A stretch of DNA of 64,000 nt from Arenicellales bacterium (lineage in GTDB: Bacteria > Pseudomonadota > Gammaproteobacteria > BMS3Bbin11), in the NCBI GenBank assembly GCA_029287915.1, contig JARFQE010000076.1, positions 22,148 to 86,147 of the forward strand, read 5' to 3'. Positions 53,040 to 60,867 of this stretch are shown here, in pieces (position 1 is the stretch's first letter; each line of letters opens with the position of its first letter). The position numbers were made by a program, and so were the translations under genes. The notes under the pieces were generated by a model, which was not told where the DNA came from, ran no database searches, and saw only the letters and a list, made by a program, of their open reading frames with translations.

Positions 53040-53360
53040 CTGTAGTCCGTATTGATATCTCCTGATAAGGTTCTAAATGTTTTCTGAACAACTACTATTT
53101 CTGTACTTTGTACTTCAGGATATGATGTAAATTCACCAAGGAAAGTGAATTCGCCGAGAATGCAGATGGCTGACTGATTTCTACCTGGGAGCTACTGTAA
53201 ATAGCCATATCTGCTTCACATTATTGATCAGTTTGAATAGTCACCTTAACAATAGATGTTATTTATATATGTTTTCTATTCACTGGCAACAGGCGAGCAC
53301 TTCAAACATACTAATGGCGATAGTCTTCAAGCCATACTTATGTTGCTCACGTAAATTAAA
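53040..53360. other. intergenic region
   Basis: 321 bp between acuI and the FliB-like gene. It contains the inverted repeat AATTCAC-N8-GTGAATT near 53130-53155 and, on the minus strand, a 37-codon frame (53095-53208) with ATG but no ribosome site. Nothing I would call a gene. Confidence 0.5.
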
Positions 53361-54545
53361 TCATGCGATTTCCAGATAGAATTCGGGATTGCGGTGAATC
53401 TCAAGTAGTGAAAGTTCACCCTCCAGTCTGTCATAGAGTGTCGTCGTATGCTTCAGGCGTCTTTCGATTTTATAGATCACCTGCTGCAGAAAATCAGAAT
53501 CCATCCGTGAGTGACTACGATAATTTATCCACAGCAAAAGGTGAACGAGCGCTAGTGGTATAGCAGCGTTGATAAAAGTCGCGATCAGATTCTGCGCAAC
53601 CGGGTTCCATGGCAGACCGCGATTCATGAATAGCACCGGCACATATTTTTCCATTACTGGTCGATAGCCTAGCCTGACATCATTGGCAACCTCACTGCGC
53701 AGGTCAAGTATGCGATTATAAAGTGCGGCTGTATCAATTTTATCGGTAAATATTTGATTGACCAGGTGATTGTCGCGGTCAATACCTGGTAAACCAAGAT
53801 CCTCTATATCTCCAAGCATCTCAATAGCCAGTTTCCAGAAGCGTTTTGCATTCTCGCTAGTCACCTTGATTTTGCCATTTTTTTCAAGCAGTCTGCATTG
53901 ATAAAGTTCGTTTCGTATTTGCTTGCGAGGGAAATTTAGTAAATATGGCTGTACACCGACTTCTTCGAAGGTCTGTAACAAGTTGAGAATTTTCGAGCCC
54001 AGGTAGTAGATTCGAATATTAAGTGGATATTTGTTTTCGGCATACACTAAATTGAAAAGATCATCGAGTGAGCGGGTGATCTCTGTGACTGGATTGCTAT
54101 AGACGTGACTTGACTGCTGCTGTCCGATTAGTTCACAGGCATCTGATTCAACGAGTAATCGTGCAATCTCCGGGCAAGACAACTCTGTGGTATCAAAGAT
54201 GCGCCATTCATTTTCTATCCGCAAGCGGGGAAAGTCCTGGCAGGTGCCAGGCAACATGTCATGTCCGCAGCTGCTTTGCAGTTCACATAGTCCATCGTCT
54301 GTTAAGTTGGCACAGTCGTTATTTTCATTCTTGGCCAGAGCCTGTTTCGTCTTCCCATCGACATCAATCGAAACAATACGTTGCATAAAATGTTCGCGTA
54401 GTGATGGCGGCTCAATCTGTTTCCAGTGCTCAATGGTTTCCCTGCTTAATATAACTAGCCATTGACCACAACAATGATCCGGACAATCCCCGGCGAGACA
54501 ATTAAATTCCTGCTGTGATTTAAGTGTGAGAGATTGTTTCGGCAT
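53361..54545 (-). CDS. FliB-like lysine-N-methylase family protein
   Basis: The 394-residue protein opens with the Cys cluster FNCLAGDCPDHCCGQW (about 14-29) and continues with CANLTDDGLCEL ... CGHDMLPGTCQDFPR, the metal or Fe-S-binding pattern of flagellin lysine-N-methylase FliB. FliB methylates lysines of flagellin in Salmonella. No flagellar gene is present in the window, so the substrate may be another protein. It stands alone between acuI and tRNA-Phe. Confidence 0.82.
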   Translation of the reverse strand: MPKQSLTLKSQQEFNCLAGDCPDHCCGQWLVILSRETIEHWKQIEPPSLREHFMQRIVSIDVDGKTKQALAKNENNDCANLTDDGLCELQSSCGHDMLPGTCQDFPRLRIENEWRIFDTTELSCPEIARLLVESDACELIGQQQSSHVYSNPVTEITRSLDDLFNLVYAENKYPLNIRIYYLGSKILNLLQTFEEVGVQPYLLNFPRKQIRNELYQCRLLEKNGKIKVTSENAKRFWKLAIEMLGDIEDLGLPGIDRDNHLVNQIFTDKIDTAALYNRILDLRSEVANDVRLGYRPVMEKYVPVLFMNRGLPWNPVAQNLIATFINAAIPLALVHLLLWINYRSHSRMDSDFLQQVIYKIERRLKHTTTLYDRLEGELSLLEIHRNPEFYLEIA

Positions 54546-54864
54546 TATGTTGGTATCAGGATCCTGGGATGAATAAACAAAGTCAGCTTATTTAAGTACT
54601 AACAGTTTCGATCTTGCTGCAGAATGATGCTATTTGTCGTGTGATACTGATTGGTTTCTATTGCTGTGTCAGTCCGCAGTACCTGGCACAATATAATTTT
54701 TGTAATAAAAGTGCAAAGCGCTATTACAGTCCAACAGACAGCATCCTGTTGACGTCAATTAGCAGTTTAAAAAAGCTTCAGTATGTGTTCTGAACTGATC
54801 GCCAGCTATTTAGAGATTTACAGACTGGTGTAAATAAAACAGAACGAGGCAGGTGTTGTAAAAA
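54546..54864. other. intergenic region
   Basis: 319 bp between the FliB-like gene and tRNA-Phe. A short TTGACGTCAA palindrome near 54748 is the only feature I see; no convincing promoter, RNA or coding frame. Confidence 0.5.
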
Positions 54865-54940
54865 TGGTGGCCAGGGACAGAATCGAACTGCCGACACGGG
54901 GATTTTCAATCCCCTGCTCTACCGACTGAGCTACCTGGCC
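54865..54940 (-). tRNA. tRNA-Phe (anticodon GAA)
   Basis: The minus strand folds into a standard cloverleaf: acceptor GGCCAGG/CCTGGCC, D-arm GCTC...GAGC, anticodon arm GGGGATTGAAAATCCCC with GAA, T-arm with GTTCGATTC and an encoded CCA; 76 nt in all. Confidence 0.98.
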
Positions 54941-54959
54941 ACATCGTGAAGATGGCGGA

Positions 54960-54988
54960 ATTATAAGCGCCGAGACCTCGATTGTAAA
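54960..54988 (-). promoter_or_regulatory. tRNA-Phe promoter
   Basis: On the minus strand TTTACA, a 17-bp spacer and TATAAT lie 20 bp before the mature tRNA 5' end, a near-consensus sigma-70 promoter. Confidence 0.75.
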
Positions 54989-54997
54989 AGCGGATTT

Positions 54998-55279
54998 TCA
55001 ATTCCCTTTCTTCGGTGGATCGACAAAGCCACCGGGCAGCTTTGAGCCCCCTTCAAATAAGAACTTTTCCATTTCCTGTTCGAGGAATTTTCTGGCTTCA
55101 GGCTTGAAAAGTACTAACTGGTTCTCGTTAATGAGTATGGTCTGGTATTTAATCCATTGCTGCCAGCCTTCCTTAGAGACATTCTCGAGAATTTTCTTGC
55201 CAAGTTCACCTGGATAGGGGCTTTGATCTAGGGCTTCTGCCTCCCTGCCCAGCACCACACAATTCACCATTTTCGTCAT
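54998..55279 (-). CDS. yggX: probable Fe(2+)-trafficking protein YggX
   Basis: The 93-residue protein has VNCVVLGREAEALDQSPYPG, GKKILENVSKEGWQQW and FLEQEMEKFLFEGG, matching YggX, which protects Fe-S enzymes from oxidation. The ATG at 55279 lies one base after the mutY stop and has GAGG upstream. mutY-yggX is a conserved operon. Confidence 0.96.
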   Translation of the reverse strand: MTKMVNCVVLGREAEALDQSPYPGELGKKILENVSKEGWQQWIKYQTILINENQLVLFKPEARKFLEQEMEKFLFEGGSKLPGGFVDPPKKGN

Positions 55280-55280
55280 A

Positions 55281-56324
55281 CTATACCTCTGTTGAGTGGA
55301 TGATTTTTTTAATAGGAGCAGCCAATCCAAGTCGGCTAGGATTAGCAGGGTTATACCAGACTGCAGGTTTACTCTCCATAATTACGCGATTGTGATCCCC
55401 CTCGAGCTTTGCGGGTATCACTGTGAAATCGAGATGATAGTGGCTGAAGGTATGGCGGACACTCGGCATGGCTTTATCCGCGCATATATCAGCAGGCAGA
55501 TATGGTATATCCCACTGTTTTTTTTCATCGTACTTGATAAGCTCAGGCAAACACCAGAGACTTCCCCAGATTCCTGCCGGAGGTCGTTGAATAAGATAAA
55601 TTTCGCCATGCACATTTCTTAACAACAGGAATGTTGCGGTTTTGACCGGTAATTCCTTCTTTTTTCGTTTATGAGGATAATTATTGACTTCATTCGATAA
55701 CAGGGCCTGACAATCATTCCGTAATGGGCAAGCAGGACAATCGGGGCTGCTACGTTTACAGACGGTTGCACCCAGATCCATTATCGCCTGCGTATATTTG
55801 GCAGTATTGTCATAGGGTGTAATCTTGTCGCTGAGTTGCCATAGTCTTTTTTCAGTCTCACGATGTCCGGGCCAGCCAGCAATACAAAAATAGCGTGTTA
55901 ATACACGTTTTACATTGCCATCGAGGATAGGGTGACGTTGACCCTGACTCAGAGCCAGAATGGCTCCTGCGGTTGAGCGTCCTATACCAGGAAGTTTGAC
56001 CAGCTCGTCGATATCATCAGGAAATGCGCCGTTATGCGTATCAGCAATTATTTTCGCTGTTTTGTGCAGATTTCTTGCCCGCGCGTAATAGCCGAGACCA
56101 CTCCACAGGTGTAATACCAGATCTACCTTCGCATCAGCCAGATCCTGAAGCTGAGGGAACTGTTTGATAAAGCGTTCATAATAGGGGATGACAGTTGCAA
56201 CCTGGGTCTGTTGCAGCATGATTTCGGAGATCCAGACAGAATACGGATCGGCGTGGACTTGCCATGGCAGGTTATGACGGCCATGCTGCTCGTGCCAGTC
56301 GAGTAGCCTGTTTGCAAAGCTCAT
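55281..56324 (-). CDS. mutY: A/G-specific adenine DNA glycosylase
   Basis: MutY removes adenine mispaired with 8-oxoguanine. The 347-residue protein has the helix-hairpin-helix LPGIGRSTAGAILAL with catalytic Asp in HPILDGNVKRVL, EIMLQQTQVATVIPYY, the 4Fe-4S ligands CKRSSPDCPACPLRNDC, and a C-terminal Nudix-like 8-oxoG recognition domain (about 225-345). Confidence 0.97.
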   Translation of the reverse strand: MSFANRLLDWHEQHGRHNLPWQVHADPYSVWISEIMLQQTQVATVIPYYERFIKQFPQLQDLADAKVDLVLHLWSGLGYYARARNLHKTAKIIADTHNGAFPDDIDELVKLPGIGRSTAGAILALSQGQRHPILDGNVKRVLTRYFCIAGWPGHRETEKRLWQLSDKITPYDNTAKYTQAIMDLGATVCKRSSPDCPACPLRNDCQALLSNEVNNYPHKRKKKELPVKTATFLLLRNVHGEIYLIQRPPAGIWGSLWCLPELIKYDEKKQWDIPYLPADICADKAMPSVRHTFSHYHLDFTVIPAKLEGDHNRVIMESKPAVWYNPANPSRLGLAAPIKKIIHSTEV

Positions 56325-56360
56325 AGACTTCAGGTAAGGAGAAAGACCCAGGAAGGGGCG

Positions 56361-57152
56361 CTACGTTTCCTGTGAAACAGGAAAGCGTGTTGTCAGCAAA
56401 TAGCGCACATCCTCATCAAAACGTGGTGCATTCATCAGCACAAAGTTTGCCATGTCGTTTTCACTAATCTCTGGTTCTTTAACAGCTTCTTCCAGCATAT
56501 CAAGAATGCTGTCCACATCTTCTATATTATAGCGTTTCTCGAGCTTGCCGAATTTTTTCAGAACCTCTTTAACACGAGCGTTGGCCTCCTCGGCTTTGTT
56601 CATTAAATCCTGTTTTTCTACCTTTTTTTTCTGTTCGTGAGAATCAAGGCTTGAGGCGACGCCTTGGAATTTCAAGATTACTGGCATGATTGGAGTCTCA
56701 ATATATTTTTCCAGCCAGTCTTTTCTTGTCGATGTGGTGTTTTCGATATCCTCATTAATGTATTGCACGAGCTTGTTCTGATCAACAATACTGCTAACAT
56801 AACGACGAAGTTCATTATCTAGTATAACTTCACCATTGATGATCTGTTTCAGAGTCTGGGTTATCCACTCAGCTTTAGTTTCAAGACTTATGCTTTCAAT
56901 TAGTTTCCAGTTGTGACTACCAGCACCGCTATTGAGGAAGTCTTCGATGCTTTCAATATGCGCAACCTCCATCCCATCAATGGAGCTGGTGCTTTTAGTA
57001 GCATCATCATTTGTGAACAGCATATGGTAGGTAACCCATTTGCCTATGGCACTTGCCATCATGCCATCATCACCGTACAGGGAATCTTTTGACAGCTCTA
57101 TCAGGCTGTCTCTGAGATCTTTATTGAGTTCATCTCTCGGGTCGAAAAACAT
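56361..57152 (-). CDS. protein of unknown function with coiled coil
   Basis: I do not recognise this 263-residue soluble protein. It is acidic and helical, with a coiled-coil segment (about 175-215; EKQDLMNKAEEANARVKEVL). It lies between mutY and the PIN-PhoH gene on the same strand. Its upstream region (57153-57390) holds two inverted repeats but no clear promoter. Confidence 0.75.
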   Translation of the reverse strand: MFFDPRDELNKDLRDSLIELSKDSLYGDDGMMASAIGKWVTYHMLFTNDDATKSTSSIDGMEVAHIESIEDFLNSGAGSHNWKLIESISLETKAEWITQTLKQIINGEVILDNELRRYVSSIVDQNKLVQYINEDIENTTSTRKDWLEKYIETPIMPVILKFQGVASSLDSHEQKKKVEKQDLMNKAEEANARVKEVLKKFGKLEKRYNIEDVDSILDMLEEAVKEPEISENDMANFVLMNAPRFDEDVRYLLTTRFPVSQET

Positions 57153-57274
57153 TATTTTCTCGATATTACCTATAAGACTTTGATAATGTGTAATTTACAC
57201 CGATGAAACATCCACGTACAGAAAGAAAATAGTCTGTTGAATCATTTCTCTTAATATCAGCCTAATTATAATAT

Positions 57275-57335
57275 TAACAGATTTCTGCTGTTAGTCTCGC
57301 GACGTATCAAGATAATAGACGCTAATATTATTAGC
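57275..57335. repeat. two inverted repeats upstream of the unknown coiled-coil gene
   Basis: TAACAG-N7-CTGTTA (57275-57293) and GCTAATA-T-TATTAGC (57321-57335) are both perfect. They lie between the PIN-PhoH stop and the 263-residue gene and could be operators or part of a terminator. Confidence 0.45.
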
Positions 57336-57390
57336 ATGATGATTATCCTATCACCATTGTGTAGCTATTTATAAGCAATCGTTTTATTGG

Positions 57391-58794
57391 CTACAGGTTC
57401 GTTTCGGCATATTCGGCAAGTAGTGAGCGGGGAACTCCCTGTAACTGTATACTTCCACCATGGTCAAAGTTTTTGAAGCGTTCAGTGAGATAGGTTAATC
57501 CTGAGCTAGTGGAGCTCAGGTAGGGTGTATCGATCTGAGACAGATTACCCAGGCAGATTACCTTTGAGCCTGTTCCAGCGCGTGTGACTATAGTCTTTAT
57601 TTGATGTGGGGTAAGGTTCTGAGACTCATCAATAATTATCAAGCTGTGCTGGAAACTGCGTCCTCGTATGTAATTCAGGGATTTGAAATGTAACGGCACT
57701 TTTTTGAGGATATAATCGATACTGCTATCAGTGTCTTCATCATCATAATGCAGTGCTTCCAGGTTGTCAGTAATGGCACCTAGCCAGGGTTCCATTTTTT
57801 CCTCTTCAGTTCCGGGCAGGAAGCCAATGTCTTCGTCCAGCCCCTGCGTGCTACGTGTCACGATGATACGACGATACAGTTTGGTTGCAATGGTCATTTC
57901 GATAGCAGCAGCCAGTGCCAGAATGGTTTTGCCCGATCCAGCAGACCCCGTCAGACTGACAAGATGTATGTCTGGATCTAGAAGTAGATTTAACGCCATC
58001 GCCTGATAAATATCTCTGGGACGCAGCCCCCAGGCTTCCTGCTGTAAAAAACGAGAGTGTTCCAAATGTAACAGCGTGATTGTATTATCCGTTACTGAAA
58101 TAGCACGGGCAATCATACCCTGTTGATCAATAATGAAGTTGTTCGGATTGATCTCCTGTACCGGCTCCTGTTTTGCTATTTTATGCAACGTGCGACCGGA
58201 TTGCTGCTCAGTTTCAACATTCTCGATGTGGTCCCAGAAACTATTCTCAAATTCAAGATAGCCAGCATCCAGCAGTTTGATGTCAGATACTAGCTGGTCG
58301 TTATGATAGTCCTCTGATTCGATACCGCAGCCTCTTGCTTTAAGTCTCATATTGATGTCTTTGGTAACAAGAACGGTACGTTGACCGGGGCTGTTCTCTT
58401 TTAGCAGGCAAATATCGTTAATGATTTTGTTGTCATTGAGATGTGTTGGCAATATTGCAATATTATCAGCCGCATGATTCATTAGAATCGACAGGCTTCC
58501 CCTGTATGGGCCTTTGTCACCACGACGAATAGGAATGCCTTTTTCGATTTCATCAGGGGATGCCCGGCCAAGAATTTCATCGATACTACGTATTGCCTGT
58601 CGACAATCGGCAGCGATTGCCTGTCGGCCACTTTTGAGCTTGTCGAGTTCTTCCAGAACGGTCATCGGGATGATGACATGGTGTTCTTCAAATTCCAGTA
58701 TAGCTGCCGGGTCGTGGATCAAGACGTTGGTGTCGAGGACGTAGAGAATGGGTTGTTCTGAGATGTCGGTGGAAACTTGCCGGATATTTCCCAT
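57391..58794 (-). CDS. PIN domain / PhoH-type ATPase
   Basis: The 467-residue protein fuses a PIN nuclease domain (about 15-150; LDTNVLIHDP and EELDKLKSG with acidic active-site residues) to a PhoH ATPase (about 230-460; Walker A TGSAGSGKT, Walker B LIIIDESQN). PIN-PhoH proteins unwind and cut RNA. It is preceded by a 100-bp gap from the SRPBCC gene. Confidence 0.93.
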   Translation of the reverse strand: MGNIRQVSTDISEQPILYVLDTNVLIHDPAAILEFEEHHVIIPMTVLEELDKLKSGRQAIAADCRQAIRSIDEILGRASPDEIEKGIPIRRGDKGPYRGSLSILMNHAADNIAILPTHLNDNKIINDICLLKENSPGQRTVLVTKDINMRLKARGCGIESEDYHNDQLVSDIKLLDAGYLEFENSFWDHIENVETEQQSGRTLHKIAKQEPVQEINPNNFIIDQQGMIARAISVTDNTITLLHLEHSRFLQQEAWGLRPRDIYQAMALNLLLDPDIHLVSLTGSAGSGKTILALAAAIEMTIATKLYRRIIVTRSTQGLDEDIGFLPGTEEEKMEPWLGAITDNLEALHYDDEDTDSSIDYILKKVPLHFKSLNYIRGRSFQHSLIIIDESQNLTPHQIKTIVTRAGTGSKVICLGNLSQIDTPYLSSTSSGLTYLTERFKNFDHGGSIQLQGVPRSLLAEYAETNL

Positions 58795-58901
58795 TAAGGC
58801 TGCTCCTTCTGTCTGGTGACTGGATGCCGCAATCTATGCACTTCTTTATCGAGTACTCAGGTTTGCAGTATAGCGCAGTGCCAGAAAAATGTTACGGAAA
58901 A

Positions 58902-59510
58902 TTACTTAATTTTGAACTCACTTAGCGGCGTCCCTGTGCTGGCCATTTTTTCCATGCGGCGGGCCATATTCATGGCAGAGTTATAGAGCTTTCGTTTAAT
59001 AGCCCATGTGCCTATCAGTGGTGGAATCCAGAATTCAGGCTGCATGTCCATGTCATAGGACAGTATCGTTTGCCCAGCTTCGATTCTGGTACTCCAGCGG
59101 CTGCGCATGAATTTGAAATCGCTACGCACTGGATCTGCTTCAAGCTCAATCTCACTATCTGACGCAAACAGAATCCTCTCTGTTTTTTTAATCTGTTTGC
59201 AAAAGAATAATACACAACTTTCGATCAGCGTAAATGCAACAGGTGTGCCATCGGGGTCTGGGTCAAGATAGCGTGTTTCCTTGATACCACTAGACAGACG
59301 GTAGAAATGATTGTAATCAAGTAGAGTATTTATAATGAGTTCGGGCGGCGCATCAATAATGCTGGAGGAACGCAAATGGTATTCATTGTCCTGTTTCCAA
59401 AACTCCATATGCAACATCTCTGCCGCATAAGTGCGGTGGGTAATGAAGGTCGTAACACTTGTCAGAAGCAGCACATATGTGAGTCTTAATAGATATGATG
59501 AGGGTTTCAT
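58902..59510 (-). CDS. secreted SRPBCC (START-like) domain protein
   Basis: A signal peptide (about 1-29) precedes a 170-residue SRPBCC-type domain: SIIDAPPELIINTLLDYNHFYRL at the start (here split as IIDAPPELIINTLLDYNHF), the sheet region and a final helix NSAMNMARRMEKMA. Such domains bind hydrophobic ligands. The ligand and partner are unknown. Confidence 0.78.
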   Translation of the reverse strand: MKPSSYLLRLTYVLLLTSVTTFITHRTYAAEMLHMEFWKQDNEYHLRSSSIIDAPPELIINTLLDYNHFYRLSSGIKETRYLDPDPDGTPVAFTLIESCVLFFCKQIKKTERILFASDSEIELEADPVRSDFKFMRSRWSTRIEAGQTILSYDMDMQPEFWIPPLIGTWAIKRKLYNSAMNMARRMEKMASTGTPLSEFKIK

Positions 59511-59549
59511 CGCCCAGTCACACCGTATATATACTGTTAAGCGGCTATG

Positions 59550-59762
59550 TTATATACCGGAACCATTGAAGGATGTCTGGGTGTACGTAATGTCACCTGA
59601 TGATTCCTCTCCCATGTCCACTTCATTGACGGGGCCTTTGATAGTTGAATTGCCAGCACCAGCACCTATAAAGGCTCCACTTTCAGCACCGGCATGTCCC
59701 ACCAGTGGAAGTCCGCTAACTGCGAGCAGGAGAGTAAGCGCGATAAGTCGGATGGGTTCCAT
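59550..59762 (-). CDS. small secreted Gly/Ser-rich protein
   Basis: The 70-residue precursor has a signal peptide (about 1-25, VGHAGA) and a short mature part rich in Gly, Ser and Thr (GAFIGAGAGNSTIKG, SSGDITYTQTSF). AAGGA precedes the ATG. I recognise no family. Confidence 0.55.
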   Translation of the reverse strand: MEPIRLIALTLLLAVSGLPLVGHAGAESGAFIGAGAGNSTIKGPVNEVDMGEESSGDITYTQTSFNGSGI

Positions 59763-59855
59763 TCTATATTTTCCTTGATAGTATTTGTTTGTCTCCGGAT
59801 AGGCACACTATGAGCAGCATCTGGCACAGCAGAAGTATAGGGTAGCGCTGCTGAG

Positions 59856-60137
59856 TCAAGCAAGCTTGTCATATAGTTTGCGCAGCTCGTATTTTGCCTG
59901 CTCAAGAATTCGCTTCTGCCCCTCGTCAAGGTGCTTGCCAGCGCGGTTGATATAGAACACTAGCATTGACATTGCAGATCGATAGGGTGTGGTCTTGCGG
60001 CGTGTGCTGGCATCAGCAGATTTTTTTAGTGACTGTGCAATTTTTTTTGGGTCTTTCCAGGTGAAGACCCCTTCTTCCAGATCCAGGGCATTGCTCTCAC
60101 GGGTGACTTTTGCAGACCAGTTTCGAGGGTTGCTCAT
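59856..60137 (-). CDS. DUF3175 family protein
   Basis: The 93-residue basic protein has the DUF3175 pattern WSAKVTRESNALDLEEGVF, KKIAQSLKKSA and SAMSMLVFYINRAGKHL. Function unknown. Its start overlaps the stop of the membrane-protein gene by 4 bp (ATGA), so the two are translated together. Confidence 0.9.
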   Translation of the reverse strand: MSNPRNWSAKVTRESNALDLEEGVFTWKDPKKIAQSLKKSADASTRRKTTPYRSAMSMLVFYINRAGKHLDEGQKRILEQAKYELRKLYDKLA

Positions 60138-60814
60138 TTTGTACTGGTTATGCCATCAGTCGCGACTTTGAAAAGGCCGATAAACATGAAAAGATAACCA
60201 GTCAGGAAAAGCCCCCACAAAAAGCTGCCTGGTTCATAGCCGCGAAATGCTTCTTCACCACCGGGCAGAAGGGTTACAGCAGGCAGCAGGAATGATGCCA
60301 GGGCAAGCAGAGTGCCGAGCAGGAAAAATGCCAGTGCAGCACGCGAAAAGCGGTGTACGGAGGATGACAGCAATATCCAGCCACCCCACAGCGTAAACAG
60401 CAATGCTATCAGTACCGGGCAGATCCATGGGCCAAACCATGGCCATGGTATCAGGAACAAAACATCCCACTCAAGCCAGCTGGTTGGCCAGCCTATCATT
60501 ATTTTCAACCACACATAATAGAAAATATCCCACAGGCCAAACACGAACACAAAGGCAGCGAATATACGCGTTAGATTTCTTTCTGCAAGTAGTGCGACTG
60601 CCATGATCATTAACACAGTTGCAAGTTCACGGACCAGTTCTATGGCGAGGTCCCGGTGCGACATCAGGACTATTGGAAAAATTGACAGAGGGTCGTCGGG
60701 GTAATACAGACTGCGCAGGTGAATGACTAGTGCCGCCTCTACCTGTGCCATGGCAAAAGCGAACAGAAATAGCCAAATCATGTTGCGTTGAACTGTCGAC
60801 ATAATGTGGGTCAT
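60134..60814 (-). CDS. membrane protein of unknown function
   Basis: The 226-residue protein has about six membrane helices and Trp-rich loops (WLEWDVLFLIPWPWFGPW). I recognise no family. It is translationally coupled to the DUF3175 gene. A second ATG at 60802 is also possible. Confidence 0.8.
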   Translation of the reverse strand: MTHIMSTVQRNMIWLFLFAFAMAQVEAALVIHLRSLYYPDDPLSIFPIVLMSHRDLAIELVRELATVLMIMAVALLAERNLTRIFAAFVFVFGLWDIFYYVWLKIMIGWPTSWLEWDVLFLIPWPWFGPWICPVLIALLFTLWGGWILLSSSVHRFSRAALAFFLLGTLLALASFLLPAVTLLPGGEEAFRGYEPGSFLWGLFLTGYLFMFIGLFKVATDGITSTK

Positions 60815-60867
60815 GTGAGAGTCAGTTTCTAACCAAATATCGTGTCATCCGCATTATTCCCCTGTGG

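Noticed and set aside
53095..53208. 37-codon minus-strand frame with ATG
   Set aside because: No ribosome site, no recognised similarity and short enough to occur by chance.
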